A stretch of 64,000 nt of DNA, from positions 1-64,000 of the forward strand of contig NZ_JADWYK010000002.1 in NCBI RefSeq assembly GCF_015773195.1. Reading direction: 5' to 3'. Source of the stretch: Hymenobacter guriensis. Lineage in GTDB: Bacteria; Bacteroidota; Bacteroidia; Cytophagales; Hymenobacteraceae. The position numbers were made by a program, and so were the translations under genes. Below the pieces are notes generated by a model. The model searched no databases and was not told the DNA's origin. It saw only the letters and a program-made list of their open reading frames with translations. Shown piece by piece: positions 1 through 7,953 of this stretch (the first letter of the stretch is position 1; the number at the start of each line of letters is the position of its first letter).

Positions 1-43
1 GCGCGATGCGCGCCCATTGCGCGTCCGTCAGCATAAAGTCCAT
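1..43 (-). mobile_element. IS5-type transposase, 5' end only (cut by window edge)
   Basis: Reading leftwards from the ATG at 43-41 gives MDFMLTDAQWARIA, which resembles the start of IS5/IS427-group transposases (LT[DE].QWA.I). A second possible start is the Met four codons in. Only 14 codons are inside the window, so neither the DDE motif nor intactness can be judged. The outer sequence at 62-88 could hold the terminal inverted repeat (minus strand CTGTGTTTAGGAAGTGTTA). The assignment rests on this short N-terminus only. Confidence 0.55.
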
Positions 44-236
44 CCTCCAAAATAATACCTACTGTTAACACTTCCTAAACACAGCGACTGGGATACGCCC
101 TGGTGTACCCTGCTCTATGATTTACCTGCGGGCCGCTAACTTGCGGCAGACTACACTACCGGCTTTTTACCTGAAAGGCCAGGCCGAACGCTTCCGGCTG
201 CAACCGCGTTGAGAGAAGCAGACCTGTTGAAAACGA
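44..236. other. Intergenic gap between IS-like end and methyltransferase
   Basis: This 193-base stretch has no convincing ORF. The part at 62-88 may be the end of the insertion sequence. No clear TAnnTTTG element is seen just upstream of the gene at 237. Confidence 0.4.
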
Positions 237-1007
237 ATGCCTCGAAACACTCTTTCTTTTTTGGGTAGAACGGTCGCTCCGGCCGTTTTGCTGGCTTTTT
301 CCGTGGCCTGCACCCAGCCCGTCCTCGAAACCCGAACTACCGCCAGCCGTGCCATATTGCCCGACAGCCTGGGCTATGAGGTGCGGCCCGCGCAGGACCC
401 CAACGGTATCGGCAAGTACTACCAGGGTCGCCAGATTGCCCACGTAATGGGTCACGAAGGCGCCGGCTGGCTGGAGCGCGCCGACCGGGGTCAGGAGGAA
501 GGCACTGACATCCTGTTGCGGGAGCTGCGCCTGAAGCCCACCGATGTGGTAGCCGACTTAGGCGCCGGCACCGGCTATTTCACCTTTCGGATAAGCCCGC
601 TGGTACCGCGCGGCAAGGTCCTGGCCGTGGATATTCAGCCCGAAATGCTGGAGGCGCTGCGGCAGACCAAAGCCCGTACCAACGCCGCCAACGTGCAGCC
701 CGTGCTGGGCACCGTCCAAAGCCCCAACCTGCCCGCCAAAAGCGTGGACTTGGTGCTGATTGTGGATGCCTACCACGAATTCGACCACCCGCGGGAGATT
801 ATGCAGGCGGTACGCACGGCCCTGCGTCCGGGCGGGCGGGTGGCGCTGGTAGAGTACCGCGCCGAAGACCCCAACGTGGCCATCAAGCGCATTCATAAGA
901 TGAGCGTGGCCCAGGCGCGCAAGGAAATGGAAGCCGTGGGCTTGGAGTACGTGCAGACGATTGAGAGCCTGCCCCAGCAGCACCTGCTCATTTTCCGCAA
1001 AAAGTAG
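237..1007 (+). CDS. Class I SAM-dependent methyltransferase with lipoprotein-like signal peptide
   Basis: The 256-residue protein begins with a basic stretch, a hydrophobic core and SVAC at residues 22-25, so it may be exported and lipidated, although position -3 is not the usual Leu. A Rossmann methyltransferase follows: motif I VVADLGAGTGYFTF (about 102-115), an acidic strand end AVDIQPEM (about 131-138) and a later motif DLVLIVDAYHEF (about 167-178). Such folds transfer a methyl group from S-adenosylmethionine; the substrate is unknown. An exported SAM enzyme is odd because SAM is cytoplasmic, so either the leader is not cleaved or the protein stays on the inner face. queA starts 24 bases downstream but has its own promoter. 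The fold is secure; substrate and location are not. Confidence 0.8.
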   Translation: MPRNTLSFLGRTVAPAVLLAFSVACTQPVLETRTTASRAILPDSLGYEVRPAQDPNGIGKYYQGRQIAHVMGHEGAGWLERADRGQEEGTDILLRELRLKPTDVVADLGAGTGYFTFRISPLVPRGKVLAVDIQPEMLEALRQTKARTNAANVQPVLGTVQSPNLPAKSVDLVLIVDAYHEFDHPREIMQAVRTALRPGGRVALVEYRAEDPNVAIKRIHKMSVAQARKEMEAVGLEYVQTIESLPQQHLLIFRKK

Positions 1008-1016
1008 GCGCGGCCT

Positions 1017-1024
1017 TACCTTTG
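1017..1024 (+). promoter_or_regulatory. -7 promoter element of queA
   Basis: TACCTTTG matches the Bacteroidota TAnnTTTG element exactly. The ATG of queA follows only 6 bases later, so the transcript would have almost no leader. No clear -33 TTG is seen. Confidence 0.7.
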
Positions 1025-1030
1025 CGGCCT

Positions 1031-2251
1031 ATGACCACCAACCCGCGCCAGCTTTCCATCCACGACTTCACGTATCAGCTGCCGCCGGAGCGGATTGCCC
1101 CCGAGCCCCTGGCCCGGCGCGACCAGTCGCGGCTGCTGGTGTACCGGGGCGGCACCATCACCGACCGGGTGTTCAGCCAGCTGCCCGCCGAGCTGCCCGC
1201 CGATGCGCTGCTTGTCTTCAACGACACCAAAGTGGTAAGGGCCCGGCTTTTCGCGCAAAAGCCCACGGGCGGCACCGTAGAGCTGTTTTGCCTGGAACCC
1301 GTAGCTCCGCACCGGGCCGTGGAGCTGGCTATGCAGCAAACCGGAGCCTGCGTGTGGAAATGCTTGGTGGGGAATGGGAAGCGCTGGAAAACCGGGCCGG
1401 CGACGGTAGCGTTTACGGCCCGCGGCCAGGCGGCCACGCTCACAGCTGAGCGGCTCGAAGCTCAGGAAGGCTACTCCCTGGTGCAGTTCAGCTGGCAACC
1501 GGCCGAGTTGCCATTTGCCGAGGTGCTGCGCGAAGCCGGCCACCTGCCGCTTCCCCCCTACCTCAACCGCACGGATACTGCTGCCGACGCCGTGCGCTAT
1601 CAGACGGTATACGCCGCCCACGAGGGCGCCGTGGCCGCGCCTACCGCTGGTCTGCACTTCTCGGAGGAAGTACTATCGGAGTTGGCAAGTAAAGGCATCA
1701 GCACCGGCCGCGTGACCCTGCATGTTGGTGCCGGCACTTTTCAGCCCGTCAAGGCCGACCAGATGGCTGGCCACGCCATGCACGCTGAGCCCATCAGCGT
1801 GTCGGCGGAACTGCTGCGGCAGCTGCTGAACCACGCGTCCCGCCCGGTGCTGGCCGTAGGCACCACCAGTCTGCGCACCCTCGAAAGCCTGTACTGGCTG
1901 GGCGCCCGGCTGGTGCAGCACCCAACCGACGCGGCACTGCACGTAAGCCAATGGCAGCCCTACGAGGAAGTCCCGGAAGTTGCCACCAAAGCGGCGCTGG
2001 AAGCCCTGCTGGCACATCTGACGGCTACGGGCGAAGACGTGCTGCACGCCACCACCCAACTGCTAATTGCGCCTGGCTACCGCTTCCGGCTGGTGCAGGG
2101 GCTTATCACCAATTTTCATCAGCCCGAAAGCACGCTGCTGCTGCTGGTAGCCGCCCTGGTTGGGCCCCGCTGGCGCGAGATTTACGACCATGCCTTGGCC
2201 CACGATTACCGCTTTCTGAGCTACGGCGACAGTTCCCTACTCCTACCTTAA
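1031..2251 (+). CDS. queA: S-adenosylmethionine:tRNA ribosyltransferase-isomerase
   Basis: QueA transfers and isomerises the ribosyl part of SAM onto 7-aminomethyl-7-deazaguanine in tRNA, giving epoxyqueuosine at the wobble position. Family blocks are visible in order: LLVFNDTKVVRARL near residue 60, EAGHLPLPPYLNR near 165, AAPTAGLHFSEE near 200, HVGAGTFQPVK near 230 and ITNFHQPESTLLLLVAAL near the end. At 406 residues it is at the long end for the family, as is usual in this phylum. I chose the ATG at 1031 because the promoter element at 1017-1024 rules out the upstream TTG at 1022. No other queuosine genes are in the window. Confidence 0.97.
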   Translation: MTTNPRQLSIHDFTYQLPPERIAPEPLARRDQSRLLVYRGGTITDRVFSQLPAELPADALLVFNDTKVVRARLFAQKPTGGTVELFCLEPVAPHRAVELAMQQTGACVWKCLVGNGKRWKTGPATVAFTARGQAATLTAERLEAQEGYSLVQFSWQPAELPFAEVLREAGHLPLPPYLNRTDTAADAVRYQTVYAAHEGAVAAPTAGLHFSEEVLSELASKGISTGRVTLHVGAGTFQPVKADQMAGHAMHAEPISVSAELLRQLLNHASRPVLAVGTTSLRTLESLYWLGARLVQHPTDAALHVSQWQPYEEVPEVATKAALEALLAHLTATGEDVLHATTQLLIAPGYRFRLVQGLITNFHQPESTLLLLVAALVGPRWREIYDHALAHDYRFLSYGDSSLLLP

Positions 2252-2328
2252 CGCTGGGCAGCGTAGGTTTTCGTTATCCAAAACTGTCGAAGCCCGTATA
2301 GGCAGCTATCTACTCACAGACTTCAACC

Positions 2329-2661
2329 ATGAAAAAGATAGTATTGCTGCTGGCATTTGCAGCGTTTTCCGGCTCGGCTTTCGCCCAGGAAGAAATCAAA
2401 ACCCAAACCCAGAACCCCGCCACCGGCGCCCAGTCTACCACCGAAGTGGACGTGCGCGACAATGGCACGGTGAAAGTGGAATCGGAAGCCCGTACGGGTC
2501 GCACGAAGGCCGGACAGAAAGCCTACAACACCGGCCAGGATGTGAAACGTGCTGGCCGCAAAACCGGCCACGTAGCTAAAAGAGGTGCCCAGAAAACCGG
2601 CAAAGGCCTGAAGAAGGCCGGCAAAGCCGTAAAGAACACCGCCAAGGACGTAGTTGACTAG
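2329..2661 (+). CDS. Small secreted Lys-rich repetitive protein
   Basis: The 110-residue protein has a clear signal peptide (MKKIVLLLAFAAFSGSAFA, cleavage before QEE) and a short acidic/Thr-Gln linker. The second half is built from irregular K/G/A repeats such as KRAGRKTGHVAKRG and KTGKGLKKAGKAVK, resembling histone H1-like tails but exported. The mature part would be strongly basic, which suggests binding to an acidic partner such as nucleic acid, polysaccharide or LPS; this is inference. I recognise no named family. The stop codon runs directly into the GGGACTTA array at 2661, and a strong terminator lies at 2739-2777. Confidence 0.75.
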   Translation: MKKIVLLLAFAAFSGSAFAQEEIKTQTQNPATGAQSTTEVDVRDNGTVKVESEARTGRTKAGQKAYNTGQDVKRAGRKTGHVAKRGAQKTGKGLKKAGKAVKNTAKDVVD

Positions 2662-2708
2662 GGACTTAGGGACTTAGGGACTTAGGGACTTAGGGACTTA
2701 GGGACTTA
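2661..2708. repeat. Six perfect tandem copies of an 8-bp unit (GGGACTTA)
   Basis: Six uninterrupted identical octamers run from 2661 to 2708, followed by a partial GGG. The first base of the array is the last base of the stop codon of the preceding gene. Perfect identity points to slippage or recent expansion. Slippage would alter only the 3' untranslated region. Confidence 0.95.
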
Positions 2709-2738
2709 GGGCATATGTCTTGCCTGATTCAGAGTTAC

Positions 2739-2777
2739 AAAAAGGCCCGCTGATTTTCATCAGCGGGCCTTTTTGTA
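2739..2777. terminator. Strong bidirectional terminator
   Basis: A perfect stem (GGCCCGCTGAT / ATCAGCGGGCC) is flanked by A and T runs on both sides. It lies between the convergent small secreted protein and the M14 peptidase. Confidence 0.92.
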
Positions 2778-2818
2778 TGGCAACTTAACTTCTAAGCACC
2801 AGGAACGTAGCACTAAAA

Positions 2819-5431
2819 CTATTGCCCCACGAAGAATACCGCGTTGCCGAAGAGCAGCTTGCCGCCCTGCCAGAAGGCCCGGAACAAGGGGTTGTCGCCG
2901 AAGTACACGACCTGGCCGCGGCCTAAGTCCTGAGCGCCCAGCACTACGGTATCGTTGAGCTTGCGACGGGCGCGGGAGCCAGCGAAACCAGCGGCGTAGT
3001 TGTTTTTCTTGAGCACGCCCACGTTCCAGGCGCCTTCCCCTAGGAAGCGGTAGTTGAGCGTGTCGCGGATGAGGGCGTAGTAGCTGGGGCCATAGCCGAA
3101 AGCCAGCGGGTGGGTGTTGTCGAGCTGTACCTGATACACGCTGCCTTGTACGAACTCCTGGATCTGCTCCCGTTCGGCGTCGGCGTAGCGGCGCAGGGCA
3201 CGGTACGGGTTTTTCTGGCTGGCGGCGGTGCTGTCGGCGGGCTTGGTTTTCAGGGCGAAGTCTTTTTTACCGGCGAAGAAAGCCGCGCCACCTTCCATAG
3301 CAATGAGCTTGCCCCCGCTCCGAACCCAGCTTTTCAGGTTTTCCAGCTGCCGGTCCGACAAGGCATCACCGTAGTAGCCGTCGGGCAGAATCAGCACATC
3401 GAACTTGGCCAGTGGCACGGAGCTGAAGTAATCAGTGCCGAGCACCGTGATGGGGTAGCCGATCTGCTGCTCGAAGAAGTGCCATACCTCCCCAAAAGCC
3501 GTGGGCGACACGCCTTCTCCGGCCAGCACGGCCACTTTGGGCATGTTTACGAAGCGCACGTAGCCCGAGCCAAAATCGGCGCCGCTGGTAGAAAATCCGG
3601 TATTCACGGCCTGTACCACTACGCCCGAAGAGTCGGCCTGGGCCTGCACCAGCTGGTCGAAGCGCTTGCCCAGGCTTTCGTTGCCGCTGCGCGTGATGAC
3701 GAGCGTGCCCGACTGGTACTGCTGCCCCGCCGCCTCGAAGGGCCGCTGCGCCACCCGCACCTTCACTTTCTGCTGCAGGAGGCGACTCAGGAAGCGTACA
3801 TCCTGCAGGTTGTTCCAGCGGGCCACATAGGCGTAGGGCGTGCCGGTTGCGGCAGCGCCTTTCACGGTGGTGGTAGCCGGGGCCGCGCCCGAGTTATCGA
3901 GGCGCTGGGCCACGGCGTAGGCTTTCAGCCCGAACGCATAGGGTAAGGCCCAGGCCGTGATGTCGTAGGTGAGCGAGTCTTCCAGCGCGGGTTTGGGCTC
4001 AAACAGCACCTTCACCAGCGTGGATTTGGGCTGGTACATACTCACCACCACGTCGCGGGCTTCAACCTGCACGTTCTCGGTTTTGCCGCTCATGTAGTTG
4101 AAGCCGCGGGTTTTCAAGCGCTTGGGCGCGTAGCCGTAGCGGATCTGCTGCCGGTCGAGGTACTGGGTGAGGGCACGAAGCTGGCCCGGGTCGCCGGAGC
4201 CGGCCACCACAAACGACTTATACTCGCCCTGGGGCTTGGTGCGGCCCCGTTCGAAAAACTGCTGAAACTCCTTGAGCAGGTCGTCGTGCTTCTCGGAGGT
4301 AGCCTGAATGGTAGCCAGGCTGGTGGCGTGGTGGTGGGCAATGCGCTGAGTGAGGGTGAGCGTGTCGCCGTCGGACTTGGCAAAGCTGAGGCCCGCCCGG
4401 CCTGAGCCGCCCTGCTCGTAGGTCATGCCAATGGCGCCGTTGAAAGTCGGGTACGTATCGCCGTAGCTGGGGTAAAACAGGTCGAAGGTTTCGCGGGTGA
4501 AGTACAGCCAGTTGTTCTGGTCGAACACCTTGCGGTTGTAGTCGCCGATGACATTCTGCATGGTGCGTTGCCAGGGCGTCACGTCGGCGTGGAAAGGCTT
4601 AGCGGCGGGCGAGAAGTAATACGGCGCATCGGGGCCCATTTCGTGGAAGTCGGCGTGCACCTGGGGCAGCCACTGGTTGTAGAGCGTAAGGCGCTGGCGG
4701 CTTTCAATCTGCGTTTGCCAGGCCCAGTCGCGGTTCAGGTCGAAGTAGTAGTGGTTGTAGCGGCCGCCGGGCCAGGGCTCGTGGTGCTCCCAGGCGTAGG
4801 GCGAGGCGTTGGCCTGACGGTTGCTCACGCGGTTGTACCACTGCACATACCGCTCGCGCCCGTCGGGGTTCACGCAGGGGTCGATGACGACCACGGTGTT
4901 TTGCAGCCACTGCTGCGTCTGCTGATTTTGCGGGTTGGCCAGGTCGTAGAGCACCTGCATCACTGCCTCCGACGACACCGACTCGTTGCCGTGCACGTTG
5001 TAGCTCAGCCACACAATGCCCGGCTGCTGGCGCTGCACGGCGCCATTTTCGAGGCCCGCCAGGCGCAGGTTGTTGTGTTGGATGGCATCGAGGCGGGCCA
5101 GGTTTTCGGGCGAGGCCACCTGCACCACTTCCAACGGGCGGTTTTCGTAGGTCTGCCCGTAGGGCTGCAGCTTCATGCGGCCCTGGGCGTGCTGCACCAC
5201 GTGGTCTACGTAGCGCAGCAGCTCGGCGTGGGGGGTGAAGCGGCCGCCCAGCGGGTAGCCCAGAAACTGCTCGGGCGTGAGCAGGGCCCCAGCCGCAGCG
5301 GATGATTGCGCCGTGGCCGGAGCTGCCCAGCAGGACAGCAGCAGCCACAGCCAGCACCCGAAGGCGCGGAAACGAACGTGTAGCACAGAGAAAAGAATAA
5401 GCCGCTCAAGACGGCAGGTGTAAGGAAACAT
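2819..5431 (-). CDS. Secreted M14-family zinc carboxypeptidase with C-terminal GATase-like domain
   Basis: This is a large exported metallopeptidase of about 870 residues. The zinc site is visible as HGNES (HxxE, about residues 147-151) with a further His in VHADFHEMG (about 258-266); the catalytic Glu is probably in MTYEQGG (about 336-342). DPCVNPDGRERY matches M14 substrate-pocket blocks. After a linker, residues from about 630 (KVAVLAGEGVSP, then FDVLILPDGYYG) resemble a class I glutamine-amidotransferase fold, which could have a binding role. The N-terminus is hydrophobic with cleavage after ATAQ. The start is uncertain: ATG at 5431 gives a long leader of about 42 residues, whereas GTG at 5386 gives a normal one of about 27. 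It probably trims peptides in the periplasm or outside the cell. Confidence 0.88.
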   Translation of the reverse strand: MFPYTCRLERLILFSVLHVRFRAFGCWLWLLLSCWAAPATAQSSAAAGALLTPEQFLGYPLGGRFTPHAELLRYVDHVVQHAQGRMKLQPYGQTYENRPLEVVQVASPENLARLDAIQHNNLRLAGLENGAVQRQQPGIVWLSYNVHGNESVSSEAVMQVLYDLANPQNQQTQQWLQNTVVVIDPCVNPDGRERYVQWYNRVSNRQANASPYAWEHHEPWPGGRYNHYYFDLNRDWAWQTQIESRQRLTLYNQWLPQVHADFHEMGPDAPYYFSPAAKPFHADVTPWQRTMQNVIGDYNRKVFDQNNWLYFTRETFDLFYPSYGDTYPTFNGAIGMTYEQGGSGRAGLSFAKSDGDTLTLTQRIAHHHATSLATIQATSEKHDDLLKEFQQFFERGRTKPQGEYKSFVVAGSGDPGQLRALTQYLDRQQIRYGYAPKRLKTRGFNYMSGKTENVQVEARDVVVSMYQPKSTLVKVLFEPKPALEDSLTYDITAWALPYAFGLKAYAVAQRLDNSGAAPATTTVKGAAATGTPYAYVARWNNLQDVRFLSRLLQQKVKVRVAQRPFEAAGQQYQSGTLVITRSGNESLGKRFDQLVQAQADSSGVVVQAVNTGFSTSGADFGSGYVRFVNMPKVAVLAGEGVSPTAFGEVWHFFEQQIGYPITVLGTDYFSSVPLAKFDVLILPDGYYGDALSDRQLENLKSWVRSGGKLIAMEGGAAFFAGKKDFALKTKPADSTAASQKNPYRALRRYADAEREQIQEFVQGSVYQVQLDNTHPLAFGYGPSYYALIRDTLNYRFLGEGAWNVGVLKKNNYAAGFAGSRARRKLNDTVVLGAQDLGRGQVVYFGDNPLFRAFWQGGKLLFGNAVFFVGQ

Positions 5432-5492
5432 TGGCAGACCAAAGAAAGCACAAAGTAGCCCCCGGCCGGCTAAAAGTTGCGCCACACGCAAC

Positions 5493-5538
5493 GAAAAGCC
5501 GGCAAAGCATCTTCTGACAGACGCTTTGCTGGCTTTTC
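5493..5538 (-). terminator. Terminator of the small membrane protein gene
   Basis: A stem of about 15 bp (GAAAAGCCGGCAAAGC with GCTTTGCTGGCTTTTC, one G-U pair) with a 14-base loop sits just after the minus-strand stop at 5567, within the upstream region of the M14 peptidase. Confidence 0.65.
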
Positions 5539-5566
5539 CCTGAGTTGTTTCGCAGAATTTTAGCTG

Positions 5567-5839
5567 CTAGCTGGCTTCGGCCTGCGGCAGTTCATCAACC
5601 ACCACAGCGGCCGGGCCTTTCTCCCGCACTTCGTGGAGGACTCTTTCCACTACGCCCTGGCCAAACAGGCTGACCCCGGAATTGAGCACTACCAGGGCCA
5701 GCGTGCCGGCGCCCACCCACTTGGCCGTAGGCTCACCTTTTTCTTTCAGGCTGCTAGCCCACTGCACGAGGCAGGCGCCAAAGCCAATGGTTAGTAAACC
5801 TGCCGGCGCAAAAGCCAGCCATTTCGTTTTGTGCGTCAT
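5567..5839 (-). CDS. Small two-helix membrane protein, unknown function
   Basis: The 90-residue protein starts at ATG 5839 (MTHKTKWLAF) and has two hydrophobic segments, about residues 7-27 and 39-60, followed by a charged tail rich in Glu and Val. No family is recognised. A longer frame to 5881 exists, but the added residues look like leader sequence. It is divergent from the gene at 6019 and is followed by its own terminator at 5493-5538. Confidence 0.65.
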   Translation of the reverse strand: MTHKTKWLAFAPAGLLTIGFGACLVQWASSLKEKGEPTAKWVGAGTLALVVLNSGVSLFGQGVVERVLHEVREKGPAAVVVDELPQAEAS

Positions 5840-5924
5840 AGTAGTTGTGGCTGAAATACTGTGTAGGAAAAAGCCGCACAAGCCCCTGCAGGCTGCCAGA
5901 CCTGTCCGGCTACTTCTTCAATCG

Positions 5925-5932
5925 TACCTTTG
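5925..5932 (+). promoter_or_regulatory. -7 promoter element of the gene at 6019
   Basis: TACCTTTG lies 86 bases upstream of the ATG at 6019. It supports that ATG over the upstream in-frame start at 5845, which would begin before the promoter. Confidence 0.6.
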
Positions 5933-6018
5933 CGGGGTTAGGTTGCAACGGTTTGGCAGTTTGTTTCGTGCCCTGGCAGTTCCTTGACCCTGTTTTCAGA
6001 CTTGGCTTACCATTTCCT

Positions 6019-6498
6019 ATGAGTGCTCCTGCTTTCGAAAAACTCCTGCGCGAGGCGTTTCCCCAGCCCGCTGAGGCAACCAGCTACCTCACCCCCGCCG
6101 AGTATGGGGCGTATGCGGAGTTGGAAAAAGCCCCCAAGCCTGACCTAGCCTTCCGCTTCGAGCGGGTACGGCTGGTGGTAGCTATGGGCCTTATCAAGCT
6201 CCTGGCCGACCTGGGTGACCACGACGAAAGCCGCCGGGTGCTGAACGTGCTGCACCGCGCTGCCCAGGCCCGCTCCATTGCCGAAATCGACAAAGTTATC
6301 CACCGCGACGCGCAGGCCTTCGAGCAGCTCTACACCAACCTCTACGTGAACGACGAAGGTGAGCAGGTACTCCAGCTGTTTGAGCGCACCCTCGATGCCG
6401 ACTCCCGCGAAGGCATGGACGACGTGCTGTTCGACGCGCTGGTGCTGCTGCCTCAGCTCGATTTCAGCCACTATGACGAGGAGGACGAAGCAGAGTAA
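6019..6498 (+). CDS. Hypothetical cytoplasmic acidic protein
   Basis: The 159-residue soluble protein is mostly predicted helix, with no signal peptide and an acidic tail (DEEDEAE). It contains an amphipathic central stretch (LIKLLADLGDHDESRRVLNVLHRAAQ is broken here as LIKLLADLG then ESRRVLNVLHRAAQ). No family is recognised. The start at 6019 follows the promoter at 5925-5932, and the gene ends at the shared terminator 6515-6551, so it is probably a single-gene unit. Confidence 0.7.
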   Translation: MSAPAFEKLLREAFPQPAEATSYLTPAEYGAYAELEKAPKPDLAFRFERVRLVVAMGLIKLLADLGDHDESRRVLNVLHRAAQARSIAEIDKVIHRDAQAFEQLYTNLYVNDEGEQVLQLFERTLDADSREGMDDVLFDALVLLPQLDFSHYDEEDEAE

Positions 6499-6514
6499 AG
6501 AGCCTAGTACAAAA

Positions 6515-6551
6515 TAAAAAGGCCGTTCCCGATCAGGAACGGCCTTTTTTA
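6515..6551. terminator. Bidirectional terminator between the 6019 gene and susD
   Basis: The stem GGCCGTTCC / GGAACGGCC with a GATCA-type loop is flanked by A and T runs on the two sides. The two flanking genes converge here. Confidence 0.92.
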
Positions 6552-6571
6552 TTGGGCTGATGCAGAAAATG

Positions 6572-7912
6572 CTAGTTGTAGCCTTCGTTCTGCGCCAGGT
6601 TGGAGTTTACGTCCGTTTCGCGCTGCGGAATGGGCAGCACCAGCTTGGGCGAGTTCCAGGGCAGGTTATCTACCTGCGCTTCGGTGCGCTTCAGGTCGTG
6701 CAGCAGGAAGCCTTCGAAGGCCAGCTCCAGGCGGCGCTCCAGCAGAATCTCGTCAATGGTTACGTCGCCGTAGGGCTGCAGCAAGGCCCGCTCGCGCACC
6801 ATATTCACATCGTCTACCGGGGCAGCTCCTACCTCCGTACCAGCCCGCAGGTTCCCCTCGGCTCGGATCAGGTACATTTCCGCCAACCGAATCAGGTGAA
6901 TGTTGCCGTGGATGTTGTCGAACTTAGTCGACAGGCCGTAGTCGTAGTCAATGGAGTTCAACCGGTCATCATCGGGCTCAAACTGACTCACGAAGGTTTC
7001 CGTCAGGTAAATCTCCCCCCGGGAGTTGATGGAGTAAAACGTATTCAGATCATTGATGCCGGACTGCGGGGTAAGCTGAATGGCAAAAATATCTTCCTGG
7101 GTATTCCCTAAGGCTGCAAACTCCGCCGCGTAGGGATATACCAGATCGTAGTTGCCAGAACTGATAACTTTATCCGCCTGCACCGCTGCTTTGGCATATT
7201 CCTGCTGCTGCAGGTACACGCGCGCCAGCATGGCAGAAGCCGCATATTTAGTGGCAAAGAAGCCATTGCTGGCCGGTAGCAGGGCCTCGGCTTCGGTGAG
7301 GTCCTTGATAGCCTGAGCGTACCCTTCAGCTACCGTATTACGCTTCACTTTCGCCTCTTCGCCAGGGCTCTTGTTTACATCCGTAGGGGTGAGCACCAGT
7401 GGCACTCCCAGGTTAGAGGAAGGGTTGCCATCGTTCCAGGCCTTGCCGTAGTAGCGCACCAACTCAAAGTACAAAGCGCCGCGGATGAACTTGGCACCGC
7501 CTTCCACGCGCTTTTTCTGCACCTCCGATACCTTATCGAGGTTGGCCAGTACTGTGTTTACGGTATTGATGGTAGCGTACGCACTCGTCCAGGTACTGGC
7601 CACGAAGGCGTTATTGGTGAGTACTGACTTGGATATAAGCTCTTTGGGCTGCAGGTACGTTCCGCCAAACTGTACGTCGCCGGCGTCGCCCAGCAAATCG
7701 GCGTAGTACTGCAGGCCACCGCCGTACAGGTACTGTCCACCGAGTTGCTCATAGCCACCGTTTAGCAGTGCTTCCACGTCGGCTGAAGTTTGCAGTGCTT
7801 TTTCCGGGCTTACGTTGGTTACTGGCTCAATATCCAGCTTACTGTCGCAACTGGCCAAGGGTAGCGCTAAAACCAGCGCGCCAAAGGCTATTTTATGCCA
7901 CTGTGTTTTCAT
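6572..7912 (-). CDS. RagB/SusD family nutrient-binding lipoprotein (pair 1)
   Basis: SusD-type lipoproteins sit on the cell surface and cap a SusC porin, delivering glycans or peptides. The 446-residue protein has a lipoprotein signal ending LASC (Cys about residue 23), the N-terminal SusD block with ALLNGGYEQLGGQYLYGGG, helical TPR-like repeats in the middle (AASAMLARVYLQQQEYAKA) and the usual C-terminal block LLERRLELAFEGFLLHDLKR. It lies 41 bases downstream of its SusC partner, in one operon. No glycoside hydrolase or sigma/anti-sigma gene is adjacent, so the substrate cannot be guessed. Confidence 0.95.
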   Translation of the reverse strand: MKTQWHKIAFGALVLALPLASCDSKLDIEPVTNVSPEKALQTSADVEALLNGGYEQLGGQYLYGGGLQYYADLLGDAGDVQFGGTYLQPKELISKSVLTNNAFVASTWTSAYATINTVNTVLANLDKVSEVQKKRVEGGAKFIRGALYFELVRYYGKAWNDGNPSSNLGVPLVLTPTDVNKSPGEEAKVKRNTVAEGYAQAIKDLTEAEALLPASNGFFATKYAASAMLARVYLQQQEYAKAAVQADKVISSGNYDLVYPYAAEFAALGNTQEDIFAIQLTPQSGINDLNTFYSINSRGEIYLTETFVSQFEPDDDRLNSIDYDYGLSTKFDNIHGNIHLIRLAEMYLIRAEGNLRAGTEVGAAPVDDVNMVRERALLQPYGDVTIDEILLERRLELAFEGFLLHDLKRTEAQVDNLPWNSPKLVLPIPQRETDVNSNLAQNEGYN

Positions 7913-7953
7913 CTTAAAAATTTCCAGGCGCGAAGCCGTTTAGTACAGATGGA

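Noticed and set aside
2661..2708. CRISPR array
   Set aside because: The units are 8 bases with no spacers, so this is a simple tandem repeat.
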